Below, piece after piece: positions 45,293 to 58,500 of a DNA stretch of 64,000 bases. The translations under genes were made by a program, and so were the position numbers. The notes below the pieces were generated by a model. That model worked only from the letters and a program-made list of their open reading frames with translations, searched no databases and was not told the origin of the DNA. Position 1 is the first letter of the stretch. Every line of letters begins with the position of its first letter. This DNA is from Amphiura filiformis (lineage: Eukaryota; Echinodermata; Ophiuroidea; Amphilepidida; Amphiuridae). Location: NCBI RefSeq assembly GCF_039555335.1, contig NC_092629.1, positions 30,067,382 through 30,131,381 on the forward strand, written 5' to 3'.

Positions 45293-46589
45293 CAAGAAGG
45301 TTGTAAGCACTTTATATTGTTCTTTTTCTTCACTTCAACTGTGTTTGCATTCAATGTACGTTAAGCTTCCAATTTAAACCCACTATGAATCAAAAGTTAT
45401 GATCATTTGGATGATAATTGCACAATGTACATGTTACGTTATCTATATCGTAATCACGATTTCCAGAAGATGCTGAATAACGGATCACTTAAGTCCATTT
45501 GGATTGCTCAAAATGACGTCTGCGTGTGATATACGGACGATCTATCTACAATCTATCTGCAGCGTGTGATGCGGTACAAAGTGATTGCGCCCTGTATCAC
45601 ATGCGGACTCTACTGTCTTGAGGTAGCCAAATGGACTGAATAAACCATCCCTGTCTAAGCCAGATACCAAGGCAAAAATGACTTGGACTCTATAAAATAT
45701 CGCCCTCTGTAGTGAGAACAATACAAAGGGATGTGTACGGTTTATATTTGTCTACTATTGAGCAGTATCGTTGATCACAATGATATGTTTAACCCGCTGG
45801 ACACTACTGGTCATCTAACAGCATTTCTGATTGGTTGATAACTTGAAATGCTCATTTCAATTGCCAATTATGACTAGGCTTTAAACTATTTATGGTCAAA
45901 CTTGCATTTGCAAATGATCTTATTAATGCCCTCCTTGATTGGTTCAAAATTGGACACAATATTCATTTTGGCCAATCGGCAGGTAGTTCTCAATAAAGAA
46001 ATATCATTGTGCGAGTCCAAGAAAGTTAAAGTGCAATGGCTGCCTCATGTTTGATTCTAAAATTGCATTAATTTTGCAGAGGAATCCAAAACCTTAACAA
46101 AATGTTGATGATCTCATGAGTCAATGGGTTATGAGTTAATTCAGCTGCTGACTCAAGTTGCTCCTGGAAGCATTGCAAGTTCCACTATAATAGGTTCCAA
46201 AATACATTGGAGCGTCGGGAAAAGGTTAAAGGGCATTGGCCCAAAATAGGCAACATAATTTAAGTATTATTGATCTCATTGGAACTGCATCAAGTGGAGT
46301 CAGTGAGCACATTAATTGATAATAATGCGAAGTACAAAAATAAATGTTACTCCAAACAGTTGAGGAATGTATAATAGTCACAACAACAAACAGTGCTACA
46401 AATTGTAAATTACAAAAGCTGGCTATTGAACATACATGACTTTCTTGACGCACATATGATGATATGCCTTTTGGATGATATGGTTTTGGTCCAGCAAACC
46501 ATTCAATGGATCATAATAAATATCGGCATTTCTAAAGCGCCTGTTCAATTTGTTCAAAGCACTTTTTAAATTTATTCTGTTGCTATATA

Positions 46590-46765
46590 TGACACTGTGC
46601 GGCTGCCAAAAATAAGGGCAGCGGTTTAACAACCCCTAACAGCTCCTCATTGTACACCTGGGTGGAGTGAAGCAAACTGCTCAAGGACACAGCACATTGG
46701 ATGACTCATATCTTGTGATCACACGTCTGATCACTTGACCATTAGGCCAATGTGCTCCCGTGATT
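46590..46765 (-). mobile_element. tRNA-derived SINE, minus strand
   Basis: On the minus strand, GGAGCACATTGGCCTAATGG starts at about 46758 and contains an A-box-like TGGCCTAATGG. Downstream come GTGTCCTTGAGCAGTTTGC and CTCCACCCAGGTGTACAATG, resembling the CTTGGGCAAGGCACTT...CCACCCAGGTGTA core of many deuterostome SINEs. The B box is poorly preserved. The 3' end is not defined. Confidence 0.6.
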
Positions 46766-46781
46766 TATGTATGAAGGTATT

Positions 46782-46970
46782 GGGCTATATACCAGTTGAA
46801 ATCTATACACACCCTATGGAAGACATGACCTTAATCTTCCACAGGGGGGTGTAGATTTCAAATGAAGTTACCTGAATGGGCGACTCCTTTGAAAACCACA
46901 CCCCCTGTGTAGGTGATTGAAGTCATATCTTCCATAGGGGTGAGTGTATTTCAACTGGAATAGCCATTTT
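46782..46970. mobile_element. Foldback family, copy 5
   Basis: GGGCTATATACCAGTTGAAA opens; GAAGACATGACCTTAATCTT and its mirror AGTCATATCTTCCATAGGGG pair; TTTCAACTGGAATAGCC closes. Confidence 0.78.
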
Positions 46971-47915
46971 TCTTGCATGCTGGTGCATGCACGTAACAAT
47001 TAATCGTGTACAAAATGGTCTGTACAGTTTGACAATCCAAGACAGAGAAAACATGCTAACAATTATAGAGATAGTCAACTTTTTGCCATCAGATCCGAAT
47101 ACCAGAATTATATGTATTTATCTTGGTACACTACACGACTCCTTTCGCTGCCACCCCAGAGGTACACAGCAGCACGGTTGGTTCTCTAGAGTACCTGTGT
47201 GGGTACACACATCGGAATTGTGCATACAGTACACACACTGGTACTGCATTGGTACTGAGTAACCACAAAGTAGCTGGCTAGCAGTGTACTTCTGGGGTTG
47301 GCAGCAAGGAGCAATCTAGTAGTGTATAAACTGTTATCCAGTGAAAACTGTTTATTCCCGGTGTATATAAATATACCTACAAGATGGCCAACCTATGACA
47401 AACCACTGACAACGTCTATTATATCCCGTAAATTATGTTGAGGTGCAAAAGTATGAGCATTTTGACAATATTTGCCGAAATCTTGACAAACATGCATAGT
47501 ATGTAAAACCGAATATATCTATGCTTGGCTTGCACCATTGTTTATGTTCACACGTTTTCCATTTATTTACAACTTACATAATTATACAGTTTTTCAAAAT
47601 CACCATGTATGATTTATGGTTGGAAGTTAAGGTTTTGAATAAAAAATGATGTTGAAACATTTATATCAATGGAGTCGATGAGTGTTTTTTAGTGTGATTT
47701 AAACACAGGTTCAGGTTTTAGCTTCCTTGAAGAAATCAGTCAATCTTGATTAACATTTTAGGCTGATGAAGGCGGTAATAAATCATGCAACCATACAATG
47801 GCCATACCAACATGATATCTGTTGCCAATTTGGATTTAAAGGGCAACAGGTTGGTCAATTTTAAAACCACACCACACCAAACGGGCTGTTACTGACGGTT
47901 TCCCATCTGGATCAT

Positions 47916-48615
47916 GGGGGGGGGACCTCATCAATTTCTGGAGGGTATGCTCCCTGCAATTTTGACGTGGTGGGGTCTTCGGGAGCAGACTACATACCAC
48001 AAAAAGGTCATTTGGAGCTGCAAAAGGTCAAAATCAAGGGCCTTTCTTGGTTTCTGGTTGAAAATCGCAAGAATAAAGGAGTCTTGGTGTTGCAAACTAA
48101 AAATGAAGGGTCTTTCTTGATTTTGGGTTGAAAATTGCCTGAAAAAAACCAAATGTATAGAATGAGCAATTTAGAAGTCTTTTTAGAGCTGAAATTATCA
48201 AAATCAGAGTCTTCCAGAGCTGTTGTGGTAAAATTCAAGAGGTTTTGGAGGGTTCTGCTCCCGGGGGTGGCACTTAACACAAATGACCATACAGGTTTGT
48301 TCCCCCGGAAAGACCCCCCTTTATGGATTTCATAGCTCCGAACGACCCCCTATATTTGACCAAAATAGAGCTCGTAATTTCAGCTCTATAAGACCTCAAA
48401 AATCTCATTCGTCATATTTTTGGTTTTTTTCAGGTGATTTTCAACCAAAAAGCCAAGAAAGACCCTTGACTTTTACTGCTCGCAGTTCTTAAAGTCCCCA
48501 TTTTACTCCAAAAGACCCCTCTTTTGCTGGTACGCTGTCAGCTCCCAAAGACCCACCACCTCAAAATTCCGCGGGAACATACCCACCAAATATTTTTGAT
48601 GTGCCCCCCACCCCA
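47916..48615. mobile_element. Large foldback element (~700 bp)
   Basis: The left half (47916 to about 48260) and the right half (about 48275-48615) are imperfect reverse complements along nearly their whole length. Examples are GGGTATGCTCCCTGCAATTT against AAATTCCGCGGGAACATACC, and TTTCTTGGTTTCTGGTTGAA against TTCAACCAAAAAGCCAAGAA. A further short inverted pair, TTAACACAAATGACCAT at 48274 and ATGGTCATTGTGTTAA at 48663, extends past the right edge. Frames in it are repeat artefacts. Confidence 0.7.
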
Positions 48616-49687
48616 CCGGGGTTCTGCTGTCTAAAAAAAACGGGTCTTTCGAGGGGAGCATAATGGTCATTGTGTTAATTGCCCAGTTGAACATCACATT
48701 AAACCAGACAAAGGGCAAAAATGCTATGAGGTGGTTGAATGCAGTTCCCTCCAGCATATCGATAGACCATTCTCTTGCCTTTTTTTTGTAAACATTGCTA
48801 TCACTTAATTAGACAGTGGGACAAACATATTAGGAAAAATTGTTTATATTTATTCAATATTCATTCAAAACAGGACCCTGTTTTGTTTATAATGTGTGCA
48901 TATTTATTGGTTTACGTGCTGTGATCGGGCTGCTTTTTATTTATTTTTTTTAAGGTAGTCGCCATTTGAATTAGATGCTGCAAATGCCAATTTTTTATCC
49001 ATGTTCAGGGCCCCGATCAACCCAGGTTTTGAGGTTTTGAGGTTTTGATTGCTACGTCAGGAGTCAATTGTGAGATATTAATGACCTAGACTTGCATTCG
49101 CGTTTTCACAAATAATAAAATATGATTGATCACACGAATCATGCATATTCATGGGGTTATGAATCTGCGCTAAAAACGTGGTACAAATGTTACTTCTTAC
49201 AGGTCTGTCAAATTATTGATTTATAATTTGGGATTAAAATGCGAGATGACAACAATTAAACAACATGTGCACACACAGTAGTCCATTCAATCATAAAGCT
49301 GATCTTGATTTTTATACATAATCAAAAAGAAAATTTACAACTTCTCAACAGCTTTTATATAAAACTAGTAATGATATAATATGCTAACTTGAACATAAAT
49401 ACAATATAGAATTTTCATACACTCTTAGAGAGTAGGAACCAATCGGAGCAAATGTTAGTAAATTACTAGCAGTGCATAAATATTGTATAATTGCACAGGG
49501 AGTGCTTTTGGACGAGTTAATTTTTCTTGCGGGTGGATGCATATATATTTGCTTGCATTTTCCAACATTTAATAGTGACAATTTTGTTATAAAATAGCAA
49601 AAAATCATAAGATTTTTTCTCGTGCATGAAATAGGTTAATAAATGCACAGCATTGTTGCTCGATAAATCGTACAAACTAACACACTT

Positions 49688-49762
49688 GTACTGAGATGTT
49701 GATGCATCTAATGCACTCCACCCTTCGGGGCATGTGCATTTGACGCATCAACATCTCAGTAC
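49688..49762. repeat. Hairpin with 18-bp perfect arms
   Basis: GTACTGAGATGTTGATGC (49688-49705) and its exact complement GCATCAACATCTCAGTAC (49745-49762) flank a 39-bp loop. Function unknown. Confidence 0.75.
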
Positions 49763-50920
49763 GCATGTACCGTTTAATATTAACCTACATGTATAAATAA
49801 AATCTTTAGGAGGCCAGGTGCTGCTAAAATGTTTAATTTAAACAGTCTGTTTAATGTTGAAATATATGTATACTGAATGAGTCTATATCATCAGTGGATG
49901 ACATACACTTCATTCTTCTCCAAGTTAATCATTCTTCTCCAAATTAATCAATTCATCTACTACACATTTGTTGGCACATAAATATATATCATGTCATTAT
50001 TTTTGTCACCCTGGTGAAATAATTGCATAAGTCATATTTAATATCAGCTATAAAAACTATCTGCTTTGCATAAGTCACTTGCTTGACTCAGGCAACTATT
50101 ATTTTGATTTGGCTACATCACTTATGAGTGAGTTTGTAAATTCAGCATTGTTACTGCATGGGTCTCTCCCTCATGGTAAAGAGCTGATTTAGGCAAAATT
50201 CTCTAATAGTTCAAAATATGGCAATTATTCAAGTTTACGAGAGTGACAATTTTGCAAGATGGATTATTCATCATTAATACTGATTGTAAGATATGGTAAA
50301 AAAACCATTGAACTTCTTTGTATTCAGGGTTTTGTCATAGGGTGTGAGAATGTATCTTGCATTCTTGCAGAGGAGTTAAAGCACCTTTTGCAGGAATTAT
50401 TTGATTCTTCCAAGTTATCTACTGTGTAGAATTTGAACATTTGGCCAGAATTTACTTGCTTCATGCAAACATTTGTATAAGAATTTTTGTGACTGGCAAC
50501 ATTGAACGGGGAGAATGGGGAGCATATTTGAAGTACCCATGTCAAAGTGTTCCAACAATTTTGCCTGGGATTGTAGGTGTGTTTATATAATGTACCATGG
50601 AAATATAAATCCAATTGTTCAGTACATTTGCAGCCAGCCAAATATTGGCATGAATATTCAATGCATTAAGAAAATTCATATTCTAAAACAAAAGCCTCAT
50701 TTACCTTGACGATCTGATCCAAGCAGACCAAAGTCAACAATAATGAAATTAATATATAGGCAAAATAAGGAGCAACCAGGTGTGCCAGGGACTAAGGGAT
50801 TTCAAGATTAGTACGCTTAGGTATTCAGCAATTAATTAGTATATAGGCCTAGTAATGGTTATAACTAAAATTTTCAAAATGTCTGACTTTGGTTTGAGCA
50901 GATCAGATTTTGTAACATTG

Positions 50921-51078
50921 GGCTATCCTAATTGAGATTCACACACCCCGTATGGAAGACATGATGTTAATCTCAAACAGGGAGCGTAGATTTCAAATGG
51001 GAGTCACCCATTTAGGTAGCCTCCATCCTGTGTGGGAGTTGTGAGGTGGTGTATGGATTTCAACTGGAATAGCCCATT
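50921..51078. mobile_element. Foldback family, copy 6
   Basis: GGGCTATCCTAATTGAGATT opens; GGAAGACATGATGTTAATCT and GATTTCAAATGGGAGTCACC lie inside; GGATTTCAACTGGAATAGCCC closes (inverse of the opening). Confidence 0.75.
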
Positions 51079-51508
51079 ATGCTTCTGGTGACTGGTATAA
51101 TTAAAGACAGAGATAAAGAATTTATCGCATCTGACGTCATCTGTCAATCAAATTCGAGCATGGTTTGTTTACAAGTGTCGTGATGATGACTTGCTGAACG
51201 CGGCGGTACAACCGGGCGCCTTATTGTTAATGTTGCACCTTCAAACATGCAAACCATCTCAAAAGTTAGGTCTTGATAGTAGGAAACTTTCTATTCCTTT
51301 TCTCCGATCAGCACCAGATAGATCGGTCTTCCTTTTACGCGCTATTAACCTGTGTAAACCAATCAAGGATCGTAATTGACAGAGACATCAGACGCGATAA
51401 AATTCTTTTTATCCCTGTCTTTAATTATAGGTAAGATAACATTGGAATGTTGTTCCTTATTAGGTTGTGTTTGGCCCAGAATACCCTGCATTTAAAACAA
51501 TTCCAATA

Positions 51509-52278
51509 CAGGGTGTATCAAAATAAAGTATACAGTTTGAAAAATGCTGCTAGATTAAAAAGTTTGAGGTATTTGGTCAAAATTCTACAGTTGACAACTG
51601 AATCAATATCTTGTCCTGTAAAATCACTGGTGTGTGCCCACTAATAAGGACTCAGTGGCTATTTTTGCGAGCTGAGCAAAAATCCAGTTCCGTGAAGTCA
51701 ATTAAAATAACATGAAAATCACATGTTTAACCACTTTCTTTACAGTATTTGACAGTCAGAATTTTAGTCTTCCACATGGCCTCAGGGCATGGCTACCATT
51801 ACTCTGTAGGCAGATATCAACTCTCCTCAACATGGCATTGATTTCACACCACTTAGTGAGAGACATCCTGCCTGGGGATGGCAACGTGTGCGATTATACA
51901 CCTCTAGAGTTTATCAAGGTCTGCAGGAGGACTTGTGAAAACCTTTCATTTCAGATAGCCAAGCAAGAAGAAATCTTAGGGCCATTGCACTTGGTGCATC
52001 ACACGATTGCCAAACGTTCTCTCAATAATTACTGTCAAGAACGTGGTGGAACTGTGATTTTCATGTTATTTTAATTGACTTTGCGCAACTGCATTTTTAC
52101 ACAGCTCACAAAAATAGCCACTGAGTCCTTATCAATGGTCATACACCAGTGATTTTACAGCTGTGGGAGGACAAGATGTTGATTCAGCTATCAACTAAAT
52201 TATTTTGACCAAATACCTCATGTTTTTTTTAATCTAGTGGCATTTTTCAAACTACATACTTAATTTTGATACACCCTG
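51509..52278. mobile_element. Inverted-repeat element (~770 bp) directly after the UROD stop
   Basis: It begins CAGGGTGTATCAAAATAAAG and ends with the inverse, CTTAATTTTGATACACCCTG. The arms extend about 240 bp with indels: CCACTAATAAGGACTCAGTG pairs with CACTGAGTCCTTATCAATGG, and TCAATTAAAATAACATGAAA pairs with TTTCATGTTATTTTAATTGA. The centre, about 51760-52030, is non-repetitive with no protein I recognise. No target duplication is evident. It lies 11 bp beyond the UROD stop codon (52290-52292 on the minus strand). Confidence 0.75.
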
Positions 52279-52289
52279 TTTTATACCAC

Positions 52290-52530
52290 TCAGTCTTCAA
52301 TCTCATCTTTATTTAATTCTGATGAATATTTATGGACCGTGTCCACAAATAATTTGCATTTCTCTGGGTCCATATCGGGATAAACACCATGGCCAAGATT
52401 AGCTATGTACTGCTGAGTTCCAAAATGTTTCACCATGTTTTTGGTATAGGTAATTAAGTCTTCATTGGAGCTGTAGAGAGCGCATGGATCCAGGTTTCCT
52501 TGGAGTGTGATGGCCTCACGCACATGCATT
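52290..52530 (-). CDS. UROD: UROD terminal exon and stop
   Basis: Acceptor CTTTATTACAG. It encodes [35 protein letters not shown] and a lysine- and acid-rich tail ending ELNKDEIED, then TGA at 52292-52290. The His of NLGHG is the conserved active-site residue. Confidence 0.94.
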
Positions 52531-55500
52531 CTGTAATAAAGGATATACAAGAATTCAATAGATTATATCAATCAATCAATAAAAAAAGCGCACAGGCACA
52601 ATGCATAGACGTTGATCCATAAGTCTCAGCACACTTTACAGGTTATTGTTGACCACTATGGCTCCATATCATTCCATAAACCATTTAACAACAACTCAGG
52701 GACTTTGCAGCTTCAAGAGCACACACCTAGACATTTAATTCCACAATTGACCTTCACAACCAGGATCAGCTCCCCGAGTTTCATACGGGCTACAACGAGA
52801 CAATAAGTGCCAGGGGAATTTCAAAAAACTCAAATTTTCCAATCAATCAGTCAATTAATCAATCAAAATATCTGATTGGTGCCAAAACATCAAAGGCTTT
52901 ATCAGTGATTTTATATTTAGAAAAAAAAAAAAAATGAAAGTGAAGGATAAATTTATAAAATTGCCAGAAGGTATTTTTTCATACAAGAAAACAGAAGTGT
53001 TGATAATTATGTAATGTATTCAATTTCAGGTAGCTACAAGTTTCCATACAGACATACTCCCACAGAATCAAAATAACCAAAACTGATATACGATATAAAG
53101 GTTTGAATCTGTACCTTCCATTGCTTAGCCTTTCATAACTTGGTGATTTCTACATCATTAGCTAGGCTTGTGCGACTAAGTCACCAATACTAGTCGTTAG
53201 TCGCCACTATTACTGATAGTCGCGACTATGACTATTGAAAACCAACAGTCGACTAACACAACATTTTTATGTTAAAAAATCATATTAAAAGCACCCAATA
53301 TCCACACTAAAACCAACCAAATACTAACATATAAACTGCGAAAATGTGATAAAAATGTTAATCATTGTCTTACCGATAGTAACACTAACCAACTACCGTA
53401 TTCATTCCAATAAGCACCCAGGGCGCTTAACAAAGTCATTTTGGGTGGGCGCTTACTTTTTTACCTTGTTTACCTAATTTTTCCGTAAGGGGCGTTTATT
53501 AGAGACAAATTTTCGTATGTTATAAAAGGGTCCCAAGATTTTCTGATGCAGAAAATGTATTGCAAGTTTATGCAGGACTTGTAGTCCTGCAGCTATTTCA
53601 CTGTATCGACATCTATCTGTCACTTCAACATTAATGGTACCTTTTAGCAAATTAAAAATACCCTGGGTGGGCGTTTATTGGAGCATGGGCACTTATTGGA
53701 ATGAATACGGTAGTAATCATAAAGTCCATAAATCATCATTAAATTGGTGTTGTTGACTTCTTATCACAAATTTGCACCAATCTTTCACCCAATTTTGACC
53801 ACAGATAGTCACAGTCAAAGTCGTAGTCGTGACTTCTTGCTGTCGACTAGTCTACTAGGAAAAAAGCGATAGTCGCCCAACTCTATCATTAGCCATCACT
53901 GATATCTCAAATTAAAGAAAACACATGTGCGCACATTATGGCTACCTTGATTTTTAAAAATTTACCCTCACTTTTGCTTGATGACTTACTTGGCTAATTC
54001 AGGCTCTACAGTCCAGTCAATGCTGACAACATCATACCCTAGAGTTGCAAGTTCCTGTATCGCATAATGGGCCCCTTTGGCAAATACAATCTATAATGGT
54101 ATGAAAAACATTTATCAATCAATCAATGCATGTACAATCTACAATGATAAGAAAAACATCTATCAATTGATCGATCAATCAATCAATCAATAAATCAATT
54201 GATATGCTGATGACAGACAGGTAAATGTCATTCCAAACCCCTGGTTACATTCAGTCCATAATGTAGCCTCTCACATATAACAGGTGCAACTGGCTTTATC
54301 CTTTATGTAAAGGGACAGAGAATTAGCCTAGCACAGAAATCTCCTATTGTAGTATTATACAGCTTTATTCTGTAATTATCAATGGAGTCTTTACACAAAC
54401 TATATATCTTAAATCTTACATCAAGGAATTTACTGGAACACTGCCCCAAAGACCAAACATTTTTAGGTCTTTGGGGAAAAATGTATAATATATAAAAGGT
54501 CAAAATTTTCAAATGGTGAACGGCTTTTCCTCCCAGCTACATAATCTTTAAGTACATATCATCAGATTTATATTTAAAATGAACTTGGTGGTTGACTATC
54601 ATTAGATTTATAAAGTTTACTTCAAGGACTGTTAAATATCAAAAATATCAAAAATATCAATTTTTAATAATTTGCCATAAAATTTGTACCGGTACATGTA
54701 ATGGCTATTTAATACCAGAAGGACATTCCTAGTATTCAGAATGAAATTTGATGTATCTGATGTGCTCTCATGTCCCACAAGAAATACTGTGCAAACGTTC
54801 ATTTGATAATTATTTTACCAAACGTTCTGACATACATAACTACAAGACACGATATGTAAATGACCTAAATCTAACCAAAAATAAGAAAGTCTTTTCTGAT
54901 CATGCTATACGTACAAGAGGTCCCATTCTTTTGAATTCTTTAGATAAAAATCTGAAAGCTTCAAAATCTGTTAAACATTTCCGTAATCAATTCAAAACAA
55001 AACTGATCTCTAAATATAATTAATCTTTTCGTGAGCACCCCCCCTCTCCCCTTCCCTTGTCTTTTGGTTATGTTATGTAATGTTGATTTATTTTGTTAAT
55101 TTCATTTGATTTCAGGGAAAGGTTACTTTGTACCATGTTTTTATATATTTTTTGTAATGTCTTTGATTTTTATGGAAATAAAATATGAATGAATGAATGA
55201 ATGAATGAATGTTATCCGATCCCTTAAGGATGGCACAAAACCGAGCTACACTCTTGAGCACAAAATGACCTGCTACCACGAAATAAGTGCCATAAAGTTG
55301 GAAATTTTGAGATGTCCTGGTTGCTGTTGGTGTTCTTTGTTTCCCACGCACCTATTCAAACCAACAGTATGTCTGTATGTCCTATGTGAATGGGACACAA
55401 TGGGTCATTTACAAAGGACATACTACTGGCTTGTACCAGTGCATGGCAAACAAAGAATATCAACTCAGCAGTCGGGACGTCTCAAATCTACCCACTTGCG

Positions 55501-58500
55501 ACTTTACGTTCATTTCGTGGTATCTGATCACAAATACTCCCTCACCATAAGAAAAAACCTTTCACTCACCATGGGTACTGGTTCAACAGATTTCTCTGTT
55601 AGTTTCTGCTTCACTTTGGTTGCTATCTGTTGAAGGTACGGCATGGAAAATTTACAAAACATCTCATGTCCGAGAATCCCTGCATGGGATTCAAATAACT
55701 GGAGTAACTGAAAAATAAATACATTAAAAGAGCAGATTAGTAATTGACTGGTGATGATTCCAATGATGTAGAACCAACACTGTAAATCCCATAGCGAGCC
55801 CAATATAAATATCAGTTGTAAAGCACCTAATTTTATCATTATTATGTTTTGGATCCAAAATCTTCACACACTTGGATTCATCAAAACATTATAATTGCTG
55901 CAATTGGATTTTGTATGAGAACAAATTTGCACCAAAAGTCTTACATTATGACACCCCTATCACTCCCTCACCCACACACCTATATGTGTTCACATCCAAA
56001 CAAATACACAGTTTAGTACTATGCAAATGCGAACGTCTGAATCCACATCCAACCAACATACCGAGGATGATTTTTTGCCATTTTTTGTGTGTATGTGTAT
56101 AAGATGCAACTTTACGTAGCAACGGCAGACAGTGCATGTATATTTAATGCATGATAGAGGATGTATCTCGCAAATGCATTATATCTGCAATTGTAGTCAT
56201 TTGACGATCTCGAAACTGAGGATGGGCCCCTTTGCAGAGTGGTCCGCGATTTAAATGTAAAGTGTATGTGTCCACGTTTGCTGGCAAACACCTACGCAGC
56301 CCACACACTGATCATGAAAAAAATTGTCTTACCTGTGCTCCAGCTATTACTTGGCCCACTAAATAGTCAACAATGACATCAGTAATGAGTTGTAAGAACC
56401 TATGAGCATCTTCAGAATGTACATATAACCAGGCCTTCGATTTGGAAAAGGTTGTAGAGCCACCGCCCTCTATACTGTAAGCCATCAGCGTCCACTGCAA
56501 AGAACAATAAAAATTAATACAAGAATTTGCCAAAGGATCCAATTTCAGAGTCTTGTCCAGGCATTCAAAGCCTTTTAATACTCATTCACCTGGTTACAGC
56601 TCTTCTAATTTTCGAACTCAGACACACAAATCTTCTTATGCACTCTGCTCCGACTCTGCCGTTACATTTGAAATGCCTTATTCCAAAAAACAAGCTGACG
56701 ATTGTGGCCTTCTCAACTATGGGGCCACACCTCTGGAATGAGTTGCCCACCACTGTCCATGGCAAAGAAAATATCACCACCTTCAAGAACATTCTTAACA
56801 CCTCTTTCCCACTGTGTATCTCTTTTCCTTTTCTTGTTTTTTCCCTTTTAGTGCTTTGCCTACTTTGTAAAAGGAATTCTCATTGTTTATGTTTATGTTT
56901 TTATTAAAACATACATGTGTCAAGAAATTATCCTAACTAAACTGGATCTTATAGAGGTAATCTGACTGGACAACAATTTTGAACATGCTACCACAATGAT
57001 TTTGAGTTCCTATATCATTCACTATGTATCAAGAGTATCATCTATTTGAGTAAATGTGTGACCTACATGCGGCGCATTTTGGGGGGCTTTAGGGCGCCAG
57101 CCCAGGGGTCAAAGTAGGGGCGGCAAAAACGAAGGGCGGAAGGAAGAAGAAGGCGGCAAAACAGGGCGGCAAAATGAATTAGCAAAGATAAAAGGGCGCA
57201 AAAAATTGAAAAAGCATAACATTTTTTAAAAAGGTTACTTTTAGGGCGCCAGCGCCTAAAATCCTTTTTTTTTTTTTTTTTTTGCTCTTCACTTTTTCAA
57301 ACGACCGTGAAAAAAATTGGGTCAACCTTTTCGGGCTGTTAAGGAAGGGGCGGCAAAATTGTTTCTTCTTCAGCCCCGGGGTTGGGGCGGCCACGGTACG
57401 CCACTGACCTACATAATTATGAAGATATATCCATTTTGCTCAATTTGGGATATAGACCAATACAACTGGTCAAATGTAGAGAAACTAATAAGAAAATATG
57501 TGCTGTTTTTGATCTTATAAAGTTTTGCAAATTAACCATGGATTTTTACAGTAGGTTGTCAATTTCAAAAAGTTTTGAAATGGCATTTTAAATAATTTAT
57601 CAGCTTTTGCATCATTCCAAACTCTTCAGATGTGAAAAATGTAATTAATGGACACCAGTAGTGGCAGACCAGGGCAACATTTTTCAAGGGGGAAACTTTA
57701 AAAGTTGCCCCACTCCCAGAACAACATTTCCGGAAATAGTGCAAGCAAGACTTGACAGTTTTTAAAGCTACAATGGATGGAAATTGCGTTGATTTTGGAT
57801 TAAAAAGAAGTAAACATTAAGCTATAAATCACAAAATGTATTAATTTTGAACCAGGTGTTGAGATAGCAGTGTCTTATATACAGAGAGGATGAAGATCAA
57901 ATGGAATAGCCCAACAATCTTGACTTACAGGTGCAGCTGAGAATCCAATTAGTGGCACGCTCCCTTGTCTCTTCCACAGGGAGGATGAAAATAAAATTGA
58001 ATAGCATAATCTAGACTTACAGGTGCACCTGAGAATCCAATTAGTGGCACGCTCCCTTGTAAAGCATGCCTGGTTTTGGTGATGGCTTGGAAGACATAGT
58101 TGAGTGACTCGTTGACATCCACATGTTCCTTTAGTCTCTCTAGATCTTTGGGTGTTTGTATGGGCTCTGGGAAGGATGGTCCCTGTATGCAAAAGATAAA
58201 AATGTTCAACACACCTTGTATAAACAAAAGGGTGCTAGCTAGCCACCAGTCCACCTGTCATTTTGGTCTGGCAGTTTACTTCGGGAACAGACAAAATTAA
58301 TGCCTGTGACTTATGCTAAATTCTAAAAATAATGCTTGAATACGTTCTGTGAATTCAAAACTGGACCAGAATCAAGTATATAGCAATACCTATTTCTATC
58401 GTACCCTGAACATTTGCACGGTGCTTATGTTTTGTTTTTAAATGACAAATGATATCATTATGCAAAATGTTATTTATAAATGCTTGATACAATATATTAC

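Larger units (their letters stand above)
44284..51508. other. Intergenic or 3' UTR stretch between GPBP1 and UROD
   Basis: No coding gene is supported. An AATAAA occurs at about 45638, with another at about 47638, but the GPBP1 polyadenylation site is unknown. Contents that I can name are listed separately: foldback copies at 45104, 46782 and 50921, a SINE at 46590, a 700-bp foldback at 47916 and a hairpin at 49688. The open frames here lie in repeats or look random. Confidence 0.5.

Noticed and set aside
46590..46765. A functional tRNA gene
   Set aside because: An A-box-like string is present, but there is no cloverleaf or good B box, and a SINE core follows.
51712..52074. 120-codon open frame inside the inverted-repeat element
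   Set aside because: Partly in the inverted arms, no domain recognised, ordinary composition; not enough to call a transposase.
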